DNA from: VGBV01 sp963780395
GTDB lineage: Bacteria > Actinomycetota > Thermoleophilia > Solirubrobacterales > 70-9
Length of the DNA stretch: 64,000 nucleotides
Reading direction: 5' to 3'
Assembly (NCBI GenBank): GCA_963780395.1
Contig: CAWABY010000009.1
Location: forward strand, 56,859 to 120,858
The notes beneath the pieces are model-generated. The model saw only the letters and a program-made list of their open reading frames with translations. It ran no database searches and had not been told where the DNA came from. The position numbers were made by a program, and so were the translations under genes. This document shows positions 48,655-57,063 of the stretch, in pieces (positions within the stretch are counted from its first letter, which is position 1; each line of letters begins with the position of its first letter).

Positions 48655-49038
48655 ATGTCGCGGGAGAACCTCGAAGTCGTGCAGCGATCCATCGCTGCGT
48701 TCGAAGACGATGAGGAGACATGGCTCGCGACGATTGATCCCTCGCACGCCTGGTATCCGCTCGAAGAGGGGAACGTCCCGTCCCATGGGATCGACGCCGC
48801 GCGCGCCATCCGAACGCGCTGGCTGGAGAGCTGGGGGAGCCATCGAATCGACGTGGAGGAGATCCTCGACGGCGGGGATAGCGTCGTCGCCTGCTTGCAC
48901 CTGACGGGCACGGGCAGCGGTGTGGAGGTCGACCTCCGCATCTACATGCACTGGAAGCTGCGCGACGGCAAGATGGTCTACCTCTACGAATACGCGGACC
49001 GCGACGAGGCCCTGACGGCCGCCGGGCTGTCGGAGTAG
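48655..49038 (+). CDS. SnoaL-like protein
   Basis: A 127-residue NTF2-fold protein: MSRENLEVVQRSIAAFEDDEETWLATIDP at the start, then GIDAARAIRTRWLESWGSHRIDVEEILDGGDSVVACLHLTG and a C-terminal HWKLRDGKMVYLYEYADRDEAL. This family is expanded in the window (also at 2840, 52750 and the remnant at 21940). No catalytic residues can be assigned. Confidence 0.82.
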   Translation: MSRENLEVVQRSIAAFEDDEETWLATIDPSHAWYPLEEGNVPSHGIDAARAIRTRWLESWGSHRIDVEEILDGGDSVVACLHLTGTGSGVEVDLRIYMHWKLRDGKMVYLYEYADRDEALTAAGLSE

Positions 49039-49052
49039 GCCCGACCCAGGGG

Positions 49053-49790
49053 CTATCGCTCTGCTATCCGCACCCTTCCGGGGCTGGCCAGGCGCGACGC
49101 GGCCCTGCGGCGCCCGTCCGCGGAGCGGCTCGCAGGCGCGAAGGCACTCCAGGTGAACCACCGAGTGAATCCGCGCTGTAGCGCCCGCGGGCCGCTGATC
49201 GCCAGCTTGCGTGCCTTCATTGCGCCCCCCAGCTCCGCCCGTCCGAGGTACACGCGGTAGAGCGTCGCGGTGTCGACGCTCACCTCGAGGTCGACCTCGA
49301 ATCCCGGGTGCTGCAGGCACACGGACACCTCGGCGGGCTCGAGCACCATCCAATAGCGCTTCTTGGGGTTGCGGAAGTCGAACTGCACAACGGTGCGGCC
49401 GGGAGGAAGCTGCTCGCGATCGACGTGCCGGGCCATCCAAACGATCAACAGATCGGGATCGAGCTCGTCGGGACGGGGATCGGTGAACGACCAGGTCGCG
49501 CCCCACTCGCCGATCGCCTGCACGACCGGCTCGAGGTCGCGGCCCGCCAGCGTCAGCCGGTATTCGAGCGTGCGACCACTGGGACCCGTCCTTCGCTCGA
49601 CGATCTCCGACCGCTCGAGCCCGCGCATCCGGTCGGTCAGGACCGAGCGTGAGATTCCCGGCAGCCCGCGCTGCAGTTGGTTGAACCCGGCCGCCCCGCC
49701 GAGCATCTCGCGCACGATGAGAAGGGTCCATCGGTCGCCGAGGACCTCAGTGGCCTTGGCTACTGGGCAGTACTGCGCGTAGCTGCGCAT
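49053..49790 (-). CDS. HxlR-family regulator with C-terminal SCP2-like domain
   Basis: A 245-residue regulator. Residues 1-95 form the HxlR winged helix: CPVAKATEVLGDRWTLLIVREML, the recognition helix ISRSVLTDRMRGLERSEIVERR and the wing. The remainder (about 110-215) resembles sterol-carrier/SCP2-type modules often fused to this class and may bind a ligand. It is divergent from the FAD oxidase; an inverted repeat in the shared 103-bp gap is a likely operator. Confidence 0.85.
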   Translation of the reverse strand: MRSYAQYCPVAKATEVLGDRWTLLIVREMLGGAAGFNQLQRGLPGISRSVLTDRMRGLERSEIVERRTGPSGRTLEYRLTLAGRDLEPVVQAIGEWGATWSFTDPRPDELDPDLLIVWMARHVDREQLPPGRTVVQFDFRNPKKRYWMVLEPAEVSVCLQHPGFEVDLEVSVDTATLYRVYLGRAELGGAMKARKLAISGPRALQRGFTRWFTWSAFAPASRSADGRRRAASRLASPGRVRIAER

Positions 49791-49821
49791 TGCCCACCAT
49801 GCTAAACGCGAATTCGCTACA

Positions 49822-49849
49822 GGTTCGAAAGTCGAACCGGTTGGTTCGA
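49822..49849. promoter_or_regulatory. Inverted-repeat operator between HxlR and FAD-oxidase genes
   Basis: GGTTCGA-AAG-TCGAACC at 49822-49838 is a perfect 7-bp inverted repeat, and a third GGTTCGA half-site follows at 49843-49849. Confidence 0.6.
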
Positions 49850-49893
49850 TATTCAGGCTAGCGATACCGCTTCGCGCAGCCTAGATTGGGCGC

Positions 49894-51300
49894 ATGGCTA
49901 CCCAGCTGGCAGCGTCGGAGTCGCCCGCACTGGACCTGGAGCGCTTGCGCACCGGCTTCCGCGGCCCCGTGATCGGTCCGGATGACGAGGGCTACCGCGA
50001 GGCGCGCTCGATCTGGAACGGCGCGATCGACCGCCGCCCGGCATGCATCGCCCGCTGCACCGGCGTGGCCGACGTCGCGGCCGCGGTTCGCTTCGCGCGC
50101 GAGCGTAATCTGCTGGTCGCGGTGCGCTCCGGTGGCCACGGCGTCGGCGGCCACGCGCTCTGTGATGGCGGGCTCGTGATCGATCTCTCACCGATGAAGG
50201 GAATCCGAGTCGATCCGACCGCGCACACCGCGCGCGCCGAGGCCGGCGTGCTTTGGGGCGAGCTCGACCGCGAGACGCAGCTCTTCGGGCTCGCCACGGT
50301 AGGCGGCATCGTCACCCACACCGGAATCGCGGGGCTGACGCTCGGCGGGGGGATCGGCTGGCTGATGCGAAAGTACGGCGCCACGGTCGACAACCTGGTC
50401 TCCGCGGACCTGGTGACCGCCGAGGGGGAGATCGTCACCGCGAGCGAGGAGGAGAACCCTGATCTCTTCTGGGCGATCCGAGGCGGCGGCGGCAACTTCG
50501 GCATCGTCACCTCGTTCGAATACCGCTTGCATCGCGTCGGCCCAACGGTCCTTGCTGGACCGATCTTCCATCCACTTGAGGACGCACCGGCCGTCCTGCG
50601 GTTCTACCGCGAGTTCATCGCCGACGCCCCGGACGAGCTGACGACGATCTTCAACCTGCGGGTGGCGCCGCCGTTGCCCTTCCTACCGGAGGAGGTGCAC
50701 GGCAAGCCGATCGTGATGGTGGGTGCCTGCTACGCGGGAGCACCGGAGGATGGCGCCGAGATGGTGCGGCCGCTGAAGGAGTTCGGCAGCCCAATCGTGG
50801 ACCTGCTGGAGCCGAAGCCGTATCTGGCGCTGCAGTCGATGTTCGACCCCTCGGTGCCGCATGGCTGGCATTACTACTGGAAGTCGGTCGAGCTGCCAGA
50901 TCTGAGCGACGAGGCGATCGACACGTTGGTCGAGCGCGCCTCGGCGCTCACCTCGCCGAAGTCCTACTGCATCGTCTTTCAGCTTGGCGGCGCGCTCGCT
51001 CGCGTGGCCGAGGACGAGACCGCCTTCAGCCAGCGCGATGCCGCCCACAACGTCAATATCAACGCCGTCTGGACCGAGGAGAACCCCGACGCGGAACGCC
51101 ACATCGCCTGGGCTCGGGACTTCTTCGGCGCGATGCAGCCTCACGCGCGCGGGCGCGTCTACGTCAACTTCCTCGGCGAGGAGGGCGCCGATCGGGTGCA
51201 CCAGGCTTACGGCGCCGGCAACTACGAGCGGCTGGTCGAGCTGAAGCGCACCTACGACCCGACCAACTTCTTCCGCCTCAACCAGAACATCGAGCCCTGA
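49894..51300 (+). CDS. BBE-type FAD-linked oxidoreductase
   Basis: A 468-residue PCMH-type flavoenzyme. VAVRSGGHGVGGHALCDGGLVIDLSPMKGIRVD (about 70-103) holds the FAD-linking His and a nearby Cys. GIAGLTLGGGIGWLMRKYGATVDNLV and the C-terminal berberine-bridge-enzyme motif YVNFLGEEG...YGAGNYERLVELKRTYDPTNFFRLNQNI complete the family. It oxidises an alcohol, sugar or alkaloid-like substrate; which one is not known. The HxlR gene opposite probably regulates it. Confidence 0.9.
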   Translation: MATQLAASESPALDLERLRTGFRGPVIGPDDEGYREARSIWNGAIDRRPACIARCTGVADVAAAVRFARERNLLVAVRSGGHGVGGHALCDGGLVIDLSPMKGIRVDPTAHTARAEAGVLWGELDRETQLFGLATVGGIVTHTGIAGLTLGGGIGWLMRKYGATVDNLVSADLVTAEGEIVTASEEENPDLFWAIRGGGGNFGIVTSFEYRLHRVGPTVLAGPIFHPLEDAPAVLRFYREFIADAPDELTTIFNLRVAPPLPFLPEEVHGKPIVMVGACYAGAPEDGAEMVRPLKEFGSPIVDLLEPKPYLALQSMFDPSVPHGWHYYWKSVELPDLSDEAIDTLVERASALTSPKSYCIVFQLGGALARVAEDETAFSQRDAAHNVNINAVWTEENPDAERHIAWARDFFGAMQPHARGRVYVNFLGEEGADRVHQAYGAGNYERLVELKRTYDPTNFFRLNQNIEP

Positions 51301-51337
51301 GCGACCGGAGACAGACCGCTCGGGTAGGGTGGTCGCC

Positions 51338-52657
51338 ATGGGTGGAAAGCTCATTACCGCCCTCGTTGCAGGGACATGTGCGCTCCTGTTCGCCCTACCC
51401 GCACTCGCTTCGGCGGCCACCATCACCCCGAACACCACCGCCGACGAGCTCAACGCGGGGGGCGCCTGCTCGCTTCGCGAGGCGATCAGCTCGGCCAACG
51501 GCGATGCCGCGATCGGCGGCTGCCCGGCCGGTTCCGGGACCGACACCATCGTCTTGACGGGAGGCTCGACCTACGTTCGCTCGCTCACCGGCGCCAACGA
51601 AGACGCCAACGGCTCCGGCGACCTCGACATCCGCACGGACCCGCTGACGATCCGGGTGGCCGGCCCTGGCGGGGCGATCATCGAAGGCACGGGCGCGCCC
51701 TCGGGCGGTCGCGTCATCCAGATCCTCGACTCGGTCGCCGTCTCGATCGCGGGGGTGACGATCCGCAATGGCAACGTCCCGATCGGCGACGGCGGCGGGA
51801 TCTACGCCTACGGCCCGCTGACCCTGGCCGACTCGACCGTGAGCGGCAACTTCGCCGGCGGCTTCGGCGGCGGGATCGAGAACGACTTCCCGTCGACGCT
51901 GACAAACGTCACGCTCAGCGGCAACACCGCCAACTTCGGCGGCGGCGGGATCGACAACGATGAGGGCAGGGCGACTCTGAACAACGTCACCGTCACCGGC
52001 AACAAGGCCGATGCCGACGGCAACGGTACTGGTGGTGGGGGAGGCGTGGCGGGCGGCTTCACGATGAACACGATCGTGGCCGGGAACACGGTCGCCACCC
52101 CGGGTCTGGCGACCGCGTCGTCCGACTGCGCCGGAACGTCGCTGGGCCACAACCTGATCGGCAACACCGTCAACTGCTCCTCGTTCACCCCAGCGACCGG
52201 GGACATCATCGGCGTCGACCCTCTGCTCGCTCCGCTGGCCGACAACGGCGGCCCGACCCTCACCCACGCGCTGCTCCCGGGATCTCAGGCGATCGGCGGC
52301 GCCGGTCCCGAAAGCGCCCCCACCGACCAACGCGGGGTGCCGCGCAACTCCGACATCGGGGCCTACGAGTTAGCCACCTGCGGCGGCAAGGTCGTCAACC
52401 GCGTCGGCACCTCGGGCAAGGACACCCTGACGGGCACCTCAGCAGCCGACGGCATCCTCGCCCTCGGCGGCAAGGACACGCTCAAGGGTCTCGCCGGCAA
52501 GGACGGGCTCTGCGGCGGCAACGGCAAGGACACCCTCAAGGGCGGCAAGGGCAAGGACAAGCTGATCGGCGGCAAGGGCAACGACAAGCTCACCGGCGGC
52601 GGCGGCAACGACAACTGCAAGGGCGGCAAAGGCAAGGACAAGCTGACCAGCTGCTAG
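51338..52657 (+). CDS. Secreted CSLREA-domain protein with RTX-like repeats
   Basis: A 439-residue secreted protein. A signal peptide (about 1-23) is followed by a CSLREA segment, GACSLREAISSANGDAAIGGCPAG. Residues about 60-290 look like a right-handed beta-helix with polymorphic outer-membrane-type repeats. From about 350 there are Gly-Gly-x-Gly-x-Asp-like repeats (GGKGNDKLTGGGGNDN), as in RTX calcium-binding proteins. Many calcium-binding Asp are replaced by Lys (GKDTLKGGKGKDK), so calcium binding may be weak. It is probably a surface or matrix protein. Confidence 0.8.
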   Translation: MGGKLITALVAGTCALLFALPALASAATITPNTTADELNAGGACSLREAISSANGDAAIGGCPAGSGTDTIVLTGGSTYVRSLTGANEDANGSGDLDIRTDPLTIRVAGPGGAIIEGTGAPSGGRVIQILDSVAVSIAGVTIRNGNVPIGDGGGIYAYGPLTLADSTVSGNFAGGFGGGIENDFPSTLTNVTLSGNTANFGGGGIDNDEGRATLNNVTVTGNKADADGNGTGGGGGVAGGFTMNTIVAGNTVATPGLATASSDCAGTSLGHNLIGNTVNCSSFTPATGDIIGVDPLLAPLADNGGPTLTHALLPGSQAIGGAGPESAPTDQRGVPRNSDIGAYELATCGGKVVNRVGTSGKDTLTGTSAADGILALGGKDTLKGLAGKDGLCGGNGKDTLKGGKGKDKLIGGKGNDKLTGGGGNDNCKGGKGKDKLTSC

Positions 52658-52672
52658 CAACGCCGCCCCCGT

Positions 52673-52686
52673 AAGGTCGCTGATTC
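52673..52686 (+). repeat. Possible degenerate tRNA-Pro 3' trace
   Basis: AAGGTCGCTGATTC differs from the tRNA-Pro T-arm region by one base, just after the CSLREA gene. It is too short to be sure. Confidence 0.25.
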
Positions 52687-52749
52687 AGGTTCGAGGTCTT
52701 CGCCCTAGGACCGGGATCACCGGGCAGCATGGACCGAGAGCCCGCCCGA

Positions 52750-53154
52750 TCAGGAGTCCGACAGCCCGGCGGCCTCGAGGGCCTCGCCAAGGTCCAGACC
52801 CCACTCGAAACGGGCAATCCTGCCCTCGTGGAGGGTCCAGGTATGAACCTCTTCTTGGACGAGCTCCCTCGAGCTTCCCCGGCTGCGGGTGTACCAGCCG
52901 ACGGCGGCCACGACGGCATCGCCACAGTCGTACAGCTCCCGAAGCTCGTGGCGGGATGCCTCCCAGGGTTCGGCAAAGCGGCGCATGGCCTCTGCGACCG
53001 CGACGAGTCCCTGGTGAACGCCCGTTTCGACCGCATAGGGAGGATTGACGTACTCAATGTCGGAGGTCGCGAGCTCCAGGAGCTCCTCGGGATCCCGATC
53101 CATCATCCCCAACTCGTAGACGCGGCGCATGATCTCGACGTTCTCCTTCGACAT
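52750..53154 (-). CDS. SnoaL-like protein
   Basis: A 134-residue NTF2-fold protein: MSKENVEIMRRVYELGMMDRDPEELLELATSDIEYVNPP, then GLVAVAEAMRRFAEPWEASRHELRELYDCGDAVVAAVGW and EVHTWTLHEGRIARFEWGLDLGEALEAAGL. It is of the same family as the gene at 48655. It is divergent from the universal stress protein gene. Function is unknown. Confidence 0.82.
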   Translation of the reverse strand: MSKENVEIMRRVYELGMMDRDPEELLELATSDIEYVNPPYAVETGVHQGLVAVAEAMRRFAEPWEASRHELRELYDCGDAVVAAVGWYTRSRGSSRELVQEEVHTWTLHEGRIARFEWGLDLGEALEAAGLSDS

Positions 53155-53213
53155 CGGCCGCCAGTATCTCGCACCGAACCGCCGCTTCCATGCGCGGGTG
53201 TAGCCTCCCGCCC

Positions 53214-53633
53214 ATGTTCTCCACGATCGCAGTGGGAACCGACGGCACCGACAGCGCCAAGCAGGCGGTCGCGCAGGGGATCGAGCTGGCCAAGCGCTAC
53301 GACGCGGAGCTGGTGCTGATCAGCGCCTTCCAGGACTCGGGCACAGCGCCCAAGGATGATCCCGACGAGCGCCAGTGGGCCTACAGCACCTCGGCCCAAC
53401 TCCAGGCGATCCTGTCCCGGCTCGAGGGCGACCTGAAGGCGGAGGGGCTTGCCTGCCGGACGCTGTTTGCCGAGGGCGACCCGGCCGACGTCCTGGTGCG
53501 GCTGGCCGAGGAGTGCAAGGCGGACGCGCTGGTGATCGGCAACAGGGGCATGCATCGCCGGATGCTCGGAAGCGTTCCCAACTCGGTAACCCACAAGGCG
53601 CCCTGCTCAGTCTTCGTCGTCAAGACGACCTGA
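53214..53633 (+). CDS. Universal stress protein (UspA family)
   Basis: A 139-residue UspA-fold protein. TIAVGTDGTDSAKQAVAQGIELAKRYDAELVLISA at the start and ADALVIGNRGMHRRMLGSVPNSVTHKAPCSVFVVKT at the end include the ATP-binding pattern G-x2-G-x9-G(S/T): GNRGMHRRMLGSVPNS. Such proteins bind ATP and aid survival under stress. The ATG at 53214 gives the canonical start. Confidence 0.9.
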   Translation: MFSTIAVGTDGTDSAKQAVAQGIELAKRYDAELVLISAFQDSGTAPKDDPDERQWAYSTSAQLQAILSRLEGDLKAEGLACRTLFAEGDPADVLVRLAEECKADALVIGNRGMHRRMLGSVPNSVTHKAPCSVFVVKTT

Positions 53634-53650
53634 TCGCTTCCAGCGGGGCC

Positions 53651-53986
53651 CTAGTCCGGCGCTGCGGCGCTGAGTGCGAACGGGTTGCCCTCGGAGTCGC
53701 GGCAGATGGCCCAGCGCTCGCCAGGGTGGATCACCGAGCCGCCGAGCTCGCCGACGAGGGTGACCGCGGCTTCGAGGTCGGGGACGCTGAAGTAGGGGAG
53801 CGAGGCGGTGTCACCGGGGCCCGGGCCGCGCTCGTGCACTCCGAGCCGCAGGCCGTCGCCCTCGGCCTCCCAGCCGGCTCCCTGCCGGGCCTTCCTCGGC
53901 TCCAACTCGGCGCCGAGCAGCCCGTGCCAGAAGCGGCGCGCGCGTTCGGCGTCGTCGGCGGGAAATTCGATCAGGGGTGCGGGCAT
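53651..53986 (-). CDS. VOC-family protein
   Basis: A 111-residue vicinal-oxygen-chelate domain: MPAPLIEFPADDAERARRFWHGLLGAELEPR and YFSVPDLEAAVTLVGELGGSVIHPGERWAICRDSEGNPFALS. It resembles the antibiotic-resistance/glyoxalase-like subgroup. The ATG at 53986 gives a normal N-terminus; the open frame continues upstream but is not conserved. Function unknown. Confidence 0.82.
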   Translation of the reverse strand: MPAPLIEFPADDAERARRFWHGLLGAELEPRKARQGAGWEAEGDGLRLGVHERGPGPGDTASLPYFSVPDLEAAVTLVGELGGSVIHPGERWAICRDSEGNPFALSAAAPD

Positions 53987-54024
53987 GACCGCGAGTATGG
54001 CGGCCCGGCCGATCGGCGCTGAAG

Positions 54025-54801
54025 CTAGCGCGCCGCGATCTTGCGGAAGCTGCCGCGGAAGCGGTTGAGGTCGACCCGCCCCGAGATCCCGGCGATGCTG
54101 CCCGAGCTCGTGAACTGCCACACGGTCCAGCCCTTCCCCGCCCAGTTCGAGGCGGGAACGCTGGGCTTGCTCACTCCCCAGTTGGCCACCCAGAGGCGGT
54201 GGCCGCGCCTCGCGAATTCCTGCGTGTTGCCGGTCGCGGACCAACTGCTCGTGTTGGTGTAGATCAGGGGACGAACCCCGAGCTGCTTTCGCACCCGCTT
54301 CACCCAGGTGCGAATCCACTTCTTCAGCGCGTTGGGGCCGGCCACCTCGAAGGGCGTCTCCACATCCAGCGCGGGCGACAGGTCCTTGCGACCGAGGCTG
54401 CCGACGCTCGAGATGAAGACGTCCGCCTCCGCCCGCGCGTCGGCGATGAGCTCGCCGTAGCTGCCTCCGTCGATGAAGGCCCGGTGGTAGGGCCCGACCC
54501 TGACACCCGCCGCGCGCGCCCCGGCGTAGTTGGCGTCGTAATTGGGATCGGCGCCGCAGCTGTCCGGAACGACGGCGCAGTCATCGCCGCTGCCGCGGCT
54601 GGCTGCGACGAAGGCGAACCGCACACCCGCTCCTCTGACCTCGGTCCAGTCGATGTCGCCGTTGAATCGGGAGACGTCGATCCCCAGCCGGCCGGGGCCG
54701 GCCTGCGCCTGCGGCACCGCAGCCACCAGCGCCGCCGCGCAGAGCGCGACCAGGACCAGCACCCGATGCACCCGATGCACCCGCCTTCGTTCCATCTCCA
54801 T
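54025..54801 (-). CDS. Secreted GH25 lysozyme-like muramidase
   Basis: A 258-residue protein with signal peptide (about 1-34) and GH25 domain. GIDVSRFNGDIDW near residue 40 provides the first catalytic Asp, FAFVAASRG the second strand, and SPALDVETPF the DxE catalytic pair. The terminal WQFTSSGSIAGISGRVDLNRF is also typical. It would cleave the MurNAc-GlcNAc bond of peptidoglycan outside the membrane. Confidence 0.9.
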   Translation of the reverse strand: MEMERRRVHRVHRVLVLVALCAAALVAAVPQAQAGPGRLGIDVSRFNGDIDWTEVRGAGVRFAFVAASRGSGDDCAVVPDSCGADPNYDANYAGARAAGVRVGPYHRAFIDGGSYGELIADARAEADVFISSVGSLGRKDLSPALDVETPFEVAGPNALKKWIRTWVKRVRKQLGVRPLIYTNTSSWSATGNTQEFARRGHRLWVANWGVSKPSVPASNWAGKGWTVWQFTSSGSIAGISGRVDLNRFRGSFRKIAAR

Positions 54802-54854
54802 CAGAACACGCCCGAGGGTAGGCCAGAGCGCCCGCGGGGCGCGGTCGTCGCGCT

Positions 54855-56108
54855 TCAGGCGACCTCGGGCGCTGGACCGACATCAGGGCTGACCGGCGGC
54901 GGCCCGTCCATCAGCCCCAACCGCCGCGCCAGCCACCCCGCCGGCAGCGCCTGCACGAGCAACGTCACGATCACCGCCAGGGCGACCACGCTCGCGTACA
55001 GCTCGGTGTCGGGCACGCCCAACCCGGCCAGGACCCCGACCAGCGCGGCTGGCACTACGCCGGTCTCGCGCGTCCAGCAGAGGAAGAAACGCTCGTTTCG
55101 CGTCCAGCCCCCGCCGCGGTCGGGCAGCGTGCAGGCATAAACCGTCAGCGGCCGCGCGATCACGATCAGCGTCGCGACCACCGCCAGCGCGGGCAGCAGG
55201 TTCGCGCCGAGATCGCTGAAGGGGATGTTGGCACCCAGCACCAGGAACACGAACAGCGTCACCAGGTCGGCGAGGTTGGCCGCGAAGTCGCGCATCTCGC
55301 GCTCGTGCTTGGAGTGCATCGCCAGCCCCAGCTGCTCCATGTTGCCGACGATCAGCCCCGCGAGGAAGGCCCCCAGGTAGCCGCTGCCGCCGGCGGAGTC
55401 GAGCGAGAAGTAGCTGATCGTGACCACCATCAGCACGGCCGCCGCCGAGGACTCCCGCCAGATGCCGGCCCGGTTGCTGGAGATCGTCGCCGCCAGCAGC
55501 ACCCCTGCGACGATGCCGAGCACGGTGCTGATCGCGAGGTCGACCACGAACTCCTCGACCGGGGTCGCCAGCGAGCTGTCGCCGGTGATCAGCACGCCGG
55601 CGAAGGCCAGCGCCAACACGGCCCCCGTAGGGTCGTTCAGGGCCGACTCGGCGACCACCGTCTGAGCGATCTTCGGTCGCAGCCGCGAGCGGATGAAGAG
55701 CGGGATCAGGATGGCCGGGTCGGTGGGAGCGAGCACGGCCCCCATCAGCAGCGCAGCCGTCCAGTCGAGGTCGAAGACGAGGTGGGCGACGGCGCCGGTG
55801 ACGGCCGCGGTCAGTACCACCCCCGGCAGGGCCAGCATGGTCAACCCCACCCAGACCCGGCGCAGCACGGGCAGCGACAGGTTCAGCCCCCCATAGAAGA
55901 GGATCAGCGAGACGCCAAGCGTGAAGATCAGCTGTGCGCCGAAGGACTCAAGCGGGACGTCGATGACGTCGAGCGCGGGTGGGCCCAGCAGCGCTCCGAA
56001 CCCCAGCAGCACCAGCATCTCGGGCACGCGGATCAGGCTCGCGACGAAGCGTGCCGCGAGCGCCGCGCTGAGCAGCAGGCTCAACGTCAGGAGTACGTCT
56101 TCGGTCAT
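54855..56108 (-). CDS. CPA1-type Na+/H+ (K+/H+) antiporter
   Basis: A 417-residue transporter with about 12 helices. ILFYGGLNLSLPVLRR and GAVLAPTDPAILIPLFIRSRLRPKIAQTVVAESALNDPTGAV contain the CPA1 ion-binding motif (DP near helix 5, ESALND in helix 6). SGYLGAFLAGLIVGNME and TRETGVVPAALVG follow. No TrkA-C domain is fused. It overlaps by 4 bp with the upstream four-helix sensor gene, so they are probably co-expressed. Confidence 0.9.
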   Translation of the reverse strand: MTEDVLLTLSLLLSAALAARFVASLIRVPEMLVLLGFGALLGPPALDVIDVPLESFGAQLIFTLGVSLILFYGGLNLSLPVLRRVWVGLTMLALPGVVLTAAVTGAVAHLVFDLDWTAALLMGAVLAPTDPAILIPLFIRSRLRPKIAQTVVAESALNDPTGAVLALAFAGVLITGDSSLATPVEEFVVDLAISTVLGIVAGVLLAATISSNRAGIWRESSAAAVLMVVTISYFSLDSAGGSGYLGAFLAGLIVGNMEQLGLAMHSKHEREMRDFAANLADLVTLFVFLVLGANIPFSDLGANLLPALAVVATLIVIARPLTVYACTLPDRGGGWTRNERFFLCWTRETGVVPAALVGVLAGLGVPDTELYASVVALAVIVTLLVQALPAGWLARRLGLMDGPPPVSPDVGPAPEVA

Positions 56109-56797
56109 GAGCGCTCGTCGTTCTCCCCTTCACTCGAGGGGCGTCCCCTGGTCCTGCGTTCGCCCTCCAGCGCCATGCGGGCCACATCCTGAGCCGTCAC
56201 CAGGAGCAGGATGATCACCATCCCTGCCCCCAGCGCGACGGCGATCAGCCGCTTTCGGGCCGAGTCGCGGTCCTCGTCGAAGGCCGCGTCGGCGGCATCG
56301 GCGCGATCGGCCTCAACGGTCGCGAGGCTCTCGGCGCTGCCCGCGGCGGCCTCGAAGCGGCGAAGCTCCGGCCCGAGCAGGATCCGCTTCACCTCGGCGT
56401 CGTTGCCCGCCTGCAGCTCGCGCCAGGCGACGGCGTCGAGCTTCATGAAGGCGTCGAACTCCGCGCGCAGCTGGCTCACCAGCGCCCGCTCCTCGGTCCC
56501 CGTGAACGTCCCCTCGGCCTCGGTCAGCTCCTCCTCCAACTTGTTCGCGGAGTTCACAAACAGCGGCCGAAAGCGCGTGTCGGGGACGCCGTCGTAGCCG
56601 TAGGCCGTCTGCCAGCCGTTCATGTCGGTGACGCTGAACTTGATCTCGCGGGCCAGCGACTCGTCCTGGGCGGCCTCGCGAACCTCGTCGAAACTGTCGC
56701 CGAGCTGCGACATCCCCTGCAGCGCCACCGCGGTGGTCGCCAGCGGCCCGAGGATGGTGAGCACGATCGCGGCGTAGAGCTTGGCCCGGATGGTCAC
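56105..56797 (-). CDS. Orphan four-helix-bundle sensor module (4HB_MCP-like)
   Basis: A 230-residue protein resembling the ligand-binding half of chemoreceptors. It has an N-terminal helix (about 6-28, LYAAIVLTILGPLATTAVALQGM), a four-helix extracytoplasmic region including FSVTDMNGWQTAYGYDG, and a second membrane helix at about 187-207. The cytoplasmic tail is only about 25 residues, with no HAMP or signalling domain. It overlaps the antiporter start and may be a regulatory partner for it. Confidence 0.7.
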   Translation of the reverse strand: MTIRAKLYAAIVLTILGPLATTAVALQGMSQLGDSFDEVREAAQDESLAREIKFSVTDMNGWQTAYGYDGVPDTRFRPLFVNSANKLEEELTEAEGTFTGTEERALVSQLRAEFDAFMKLDAVAWRELQAGNDAEVKRILLGPELRRFEAAAGSAESLATVEADRADAADAAFDEDRDSARKRLIAVALGAGMVIILLLVTAQDVARMALEGERRTRGRPSSEGENDERS

Positions 56798-56829
56798 GGT
56801 TCCAACCCGCCTATACGATCCCCGCCGCG

Positions 56830-57048
56830 ATGCTCCTGTTCCTGATCACCGGTGCGGCGCCGCCGATCCTGGTCGTGACGCTGCTGATCATGTGCTACCT
56901 CACGGGCTACGAGCTGTGGAAGGAGCAGGACCTGCCGTTCATCTGGAAAGCATGGTGGGTGCTGTTCGTGCTGCTGCTGAACGTGATCGGCCTCGCGATC
57001 TTCTGGGCCTGGCTGCTGTACCGGCGGAGGCGGACCCGCCACGCGTAG
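56830..57048 (+). CDS. Small two-helix membrane protein
   Basis: A 72-residue protein with two helices at about 3-26 and 43-64, and the linker YELWKEQDLPFIWKAWW. The end RRRRTRHA is strongly basic, placing the C-terminus in the cytoplasm. It loosely resembles PLDc_N modules. It is convergent with the PucR-type regulator. Function unknown. Confidence 0.6.
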   Translation: MLLFLITGAAPPILVVTLLIMCYLTGYELWKEQDLPFIWKAWWVLFVLLLNVIGLAIFWAWLLYRRRRTRHA

Positions 57049-57063
57049 GCGAAACACTCGCGG

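Noticed and set aside
52380..52657. GGCGGCAAGGGCAA-type repeats as a separate DNA repeat element
   Set aside because: They are in-frame RTX-like protein repeats of the CSLREA gene.
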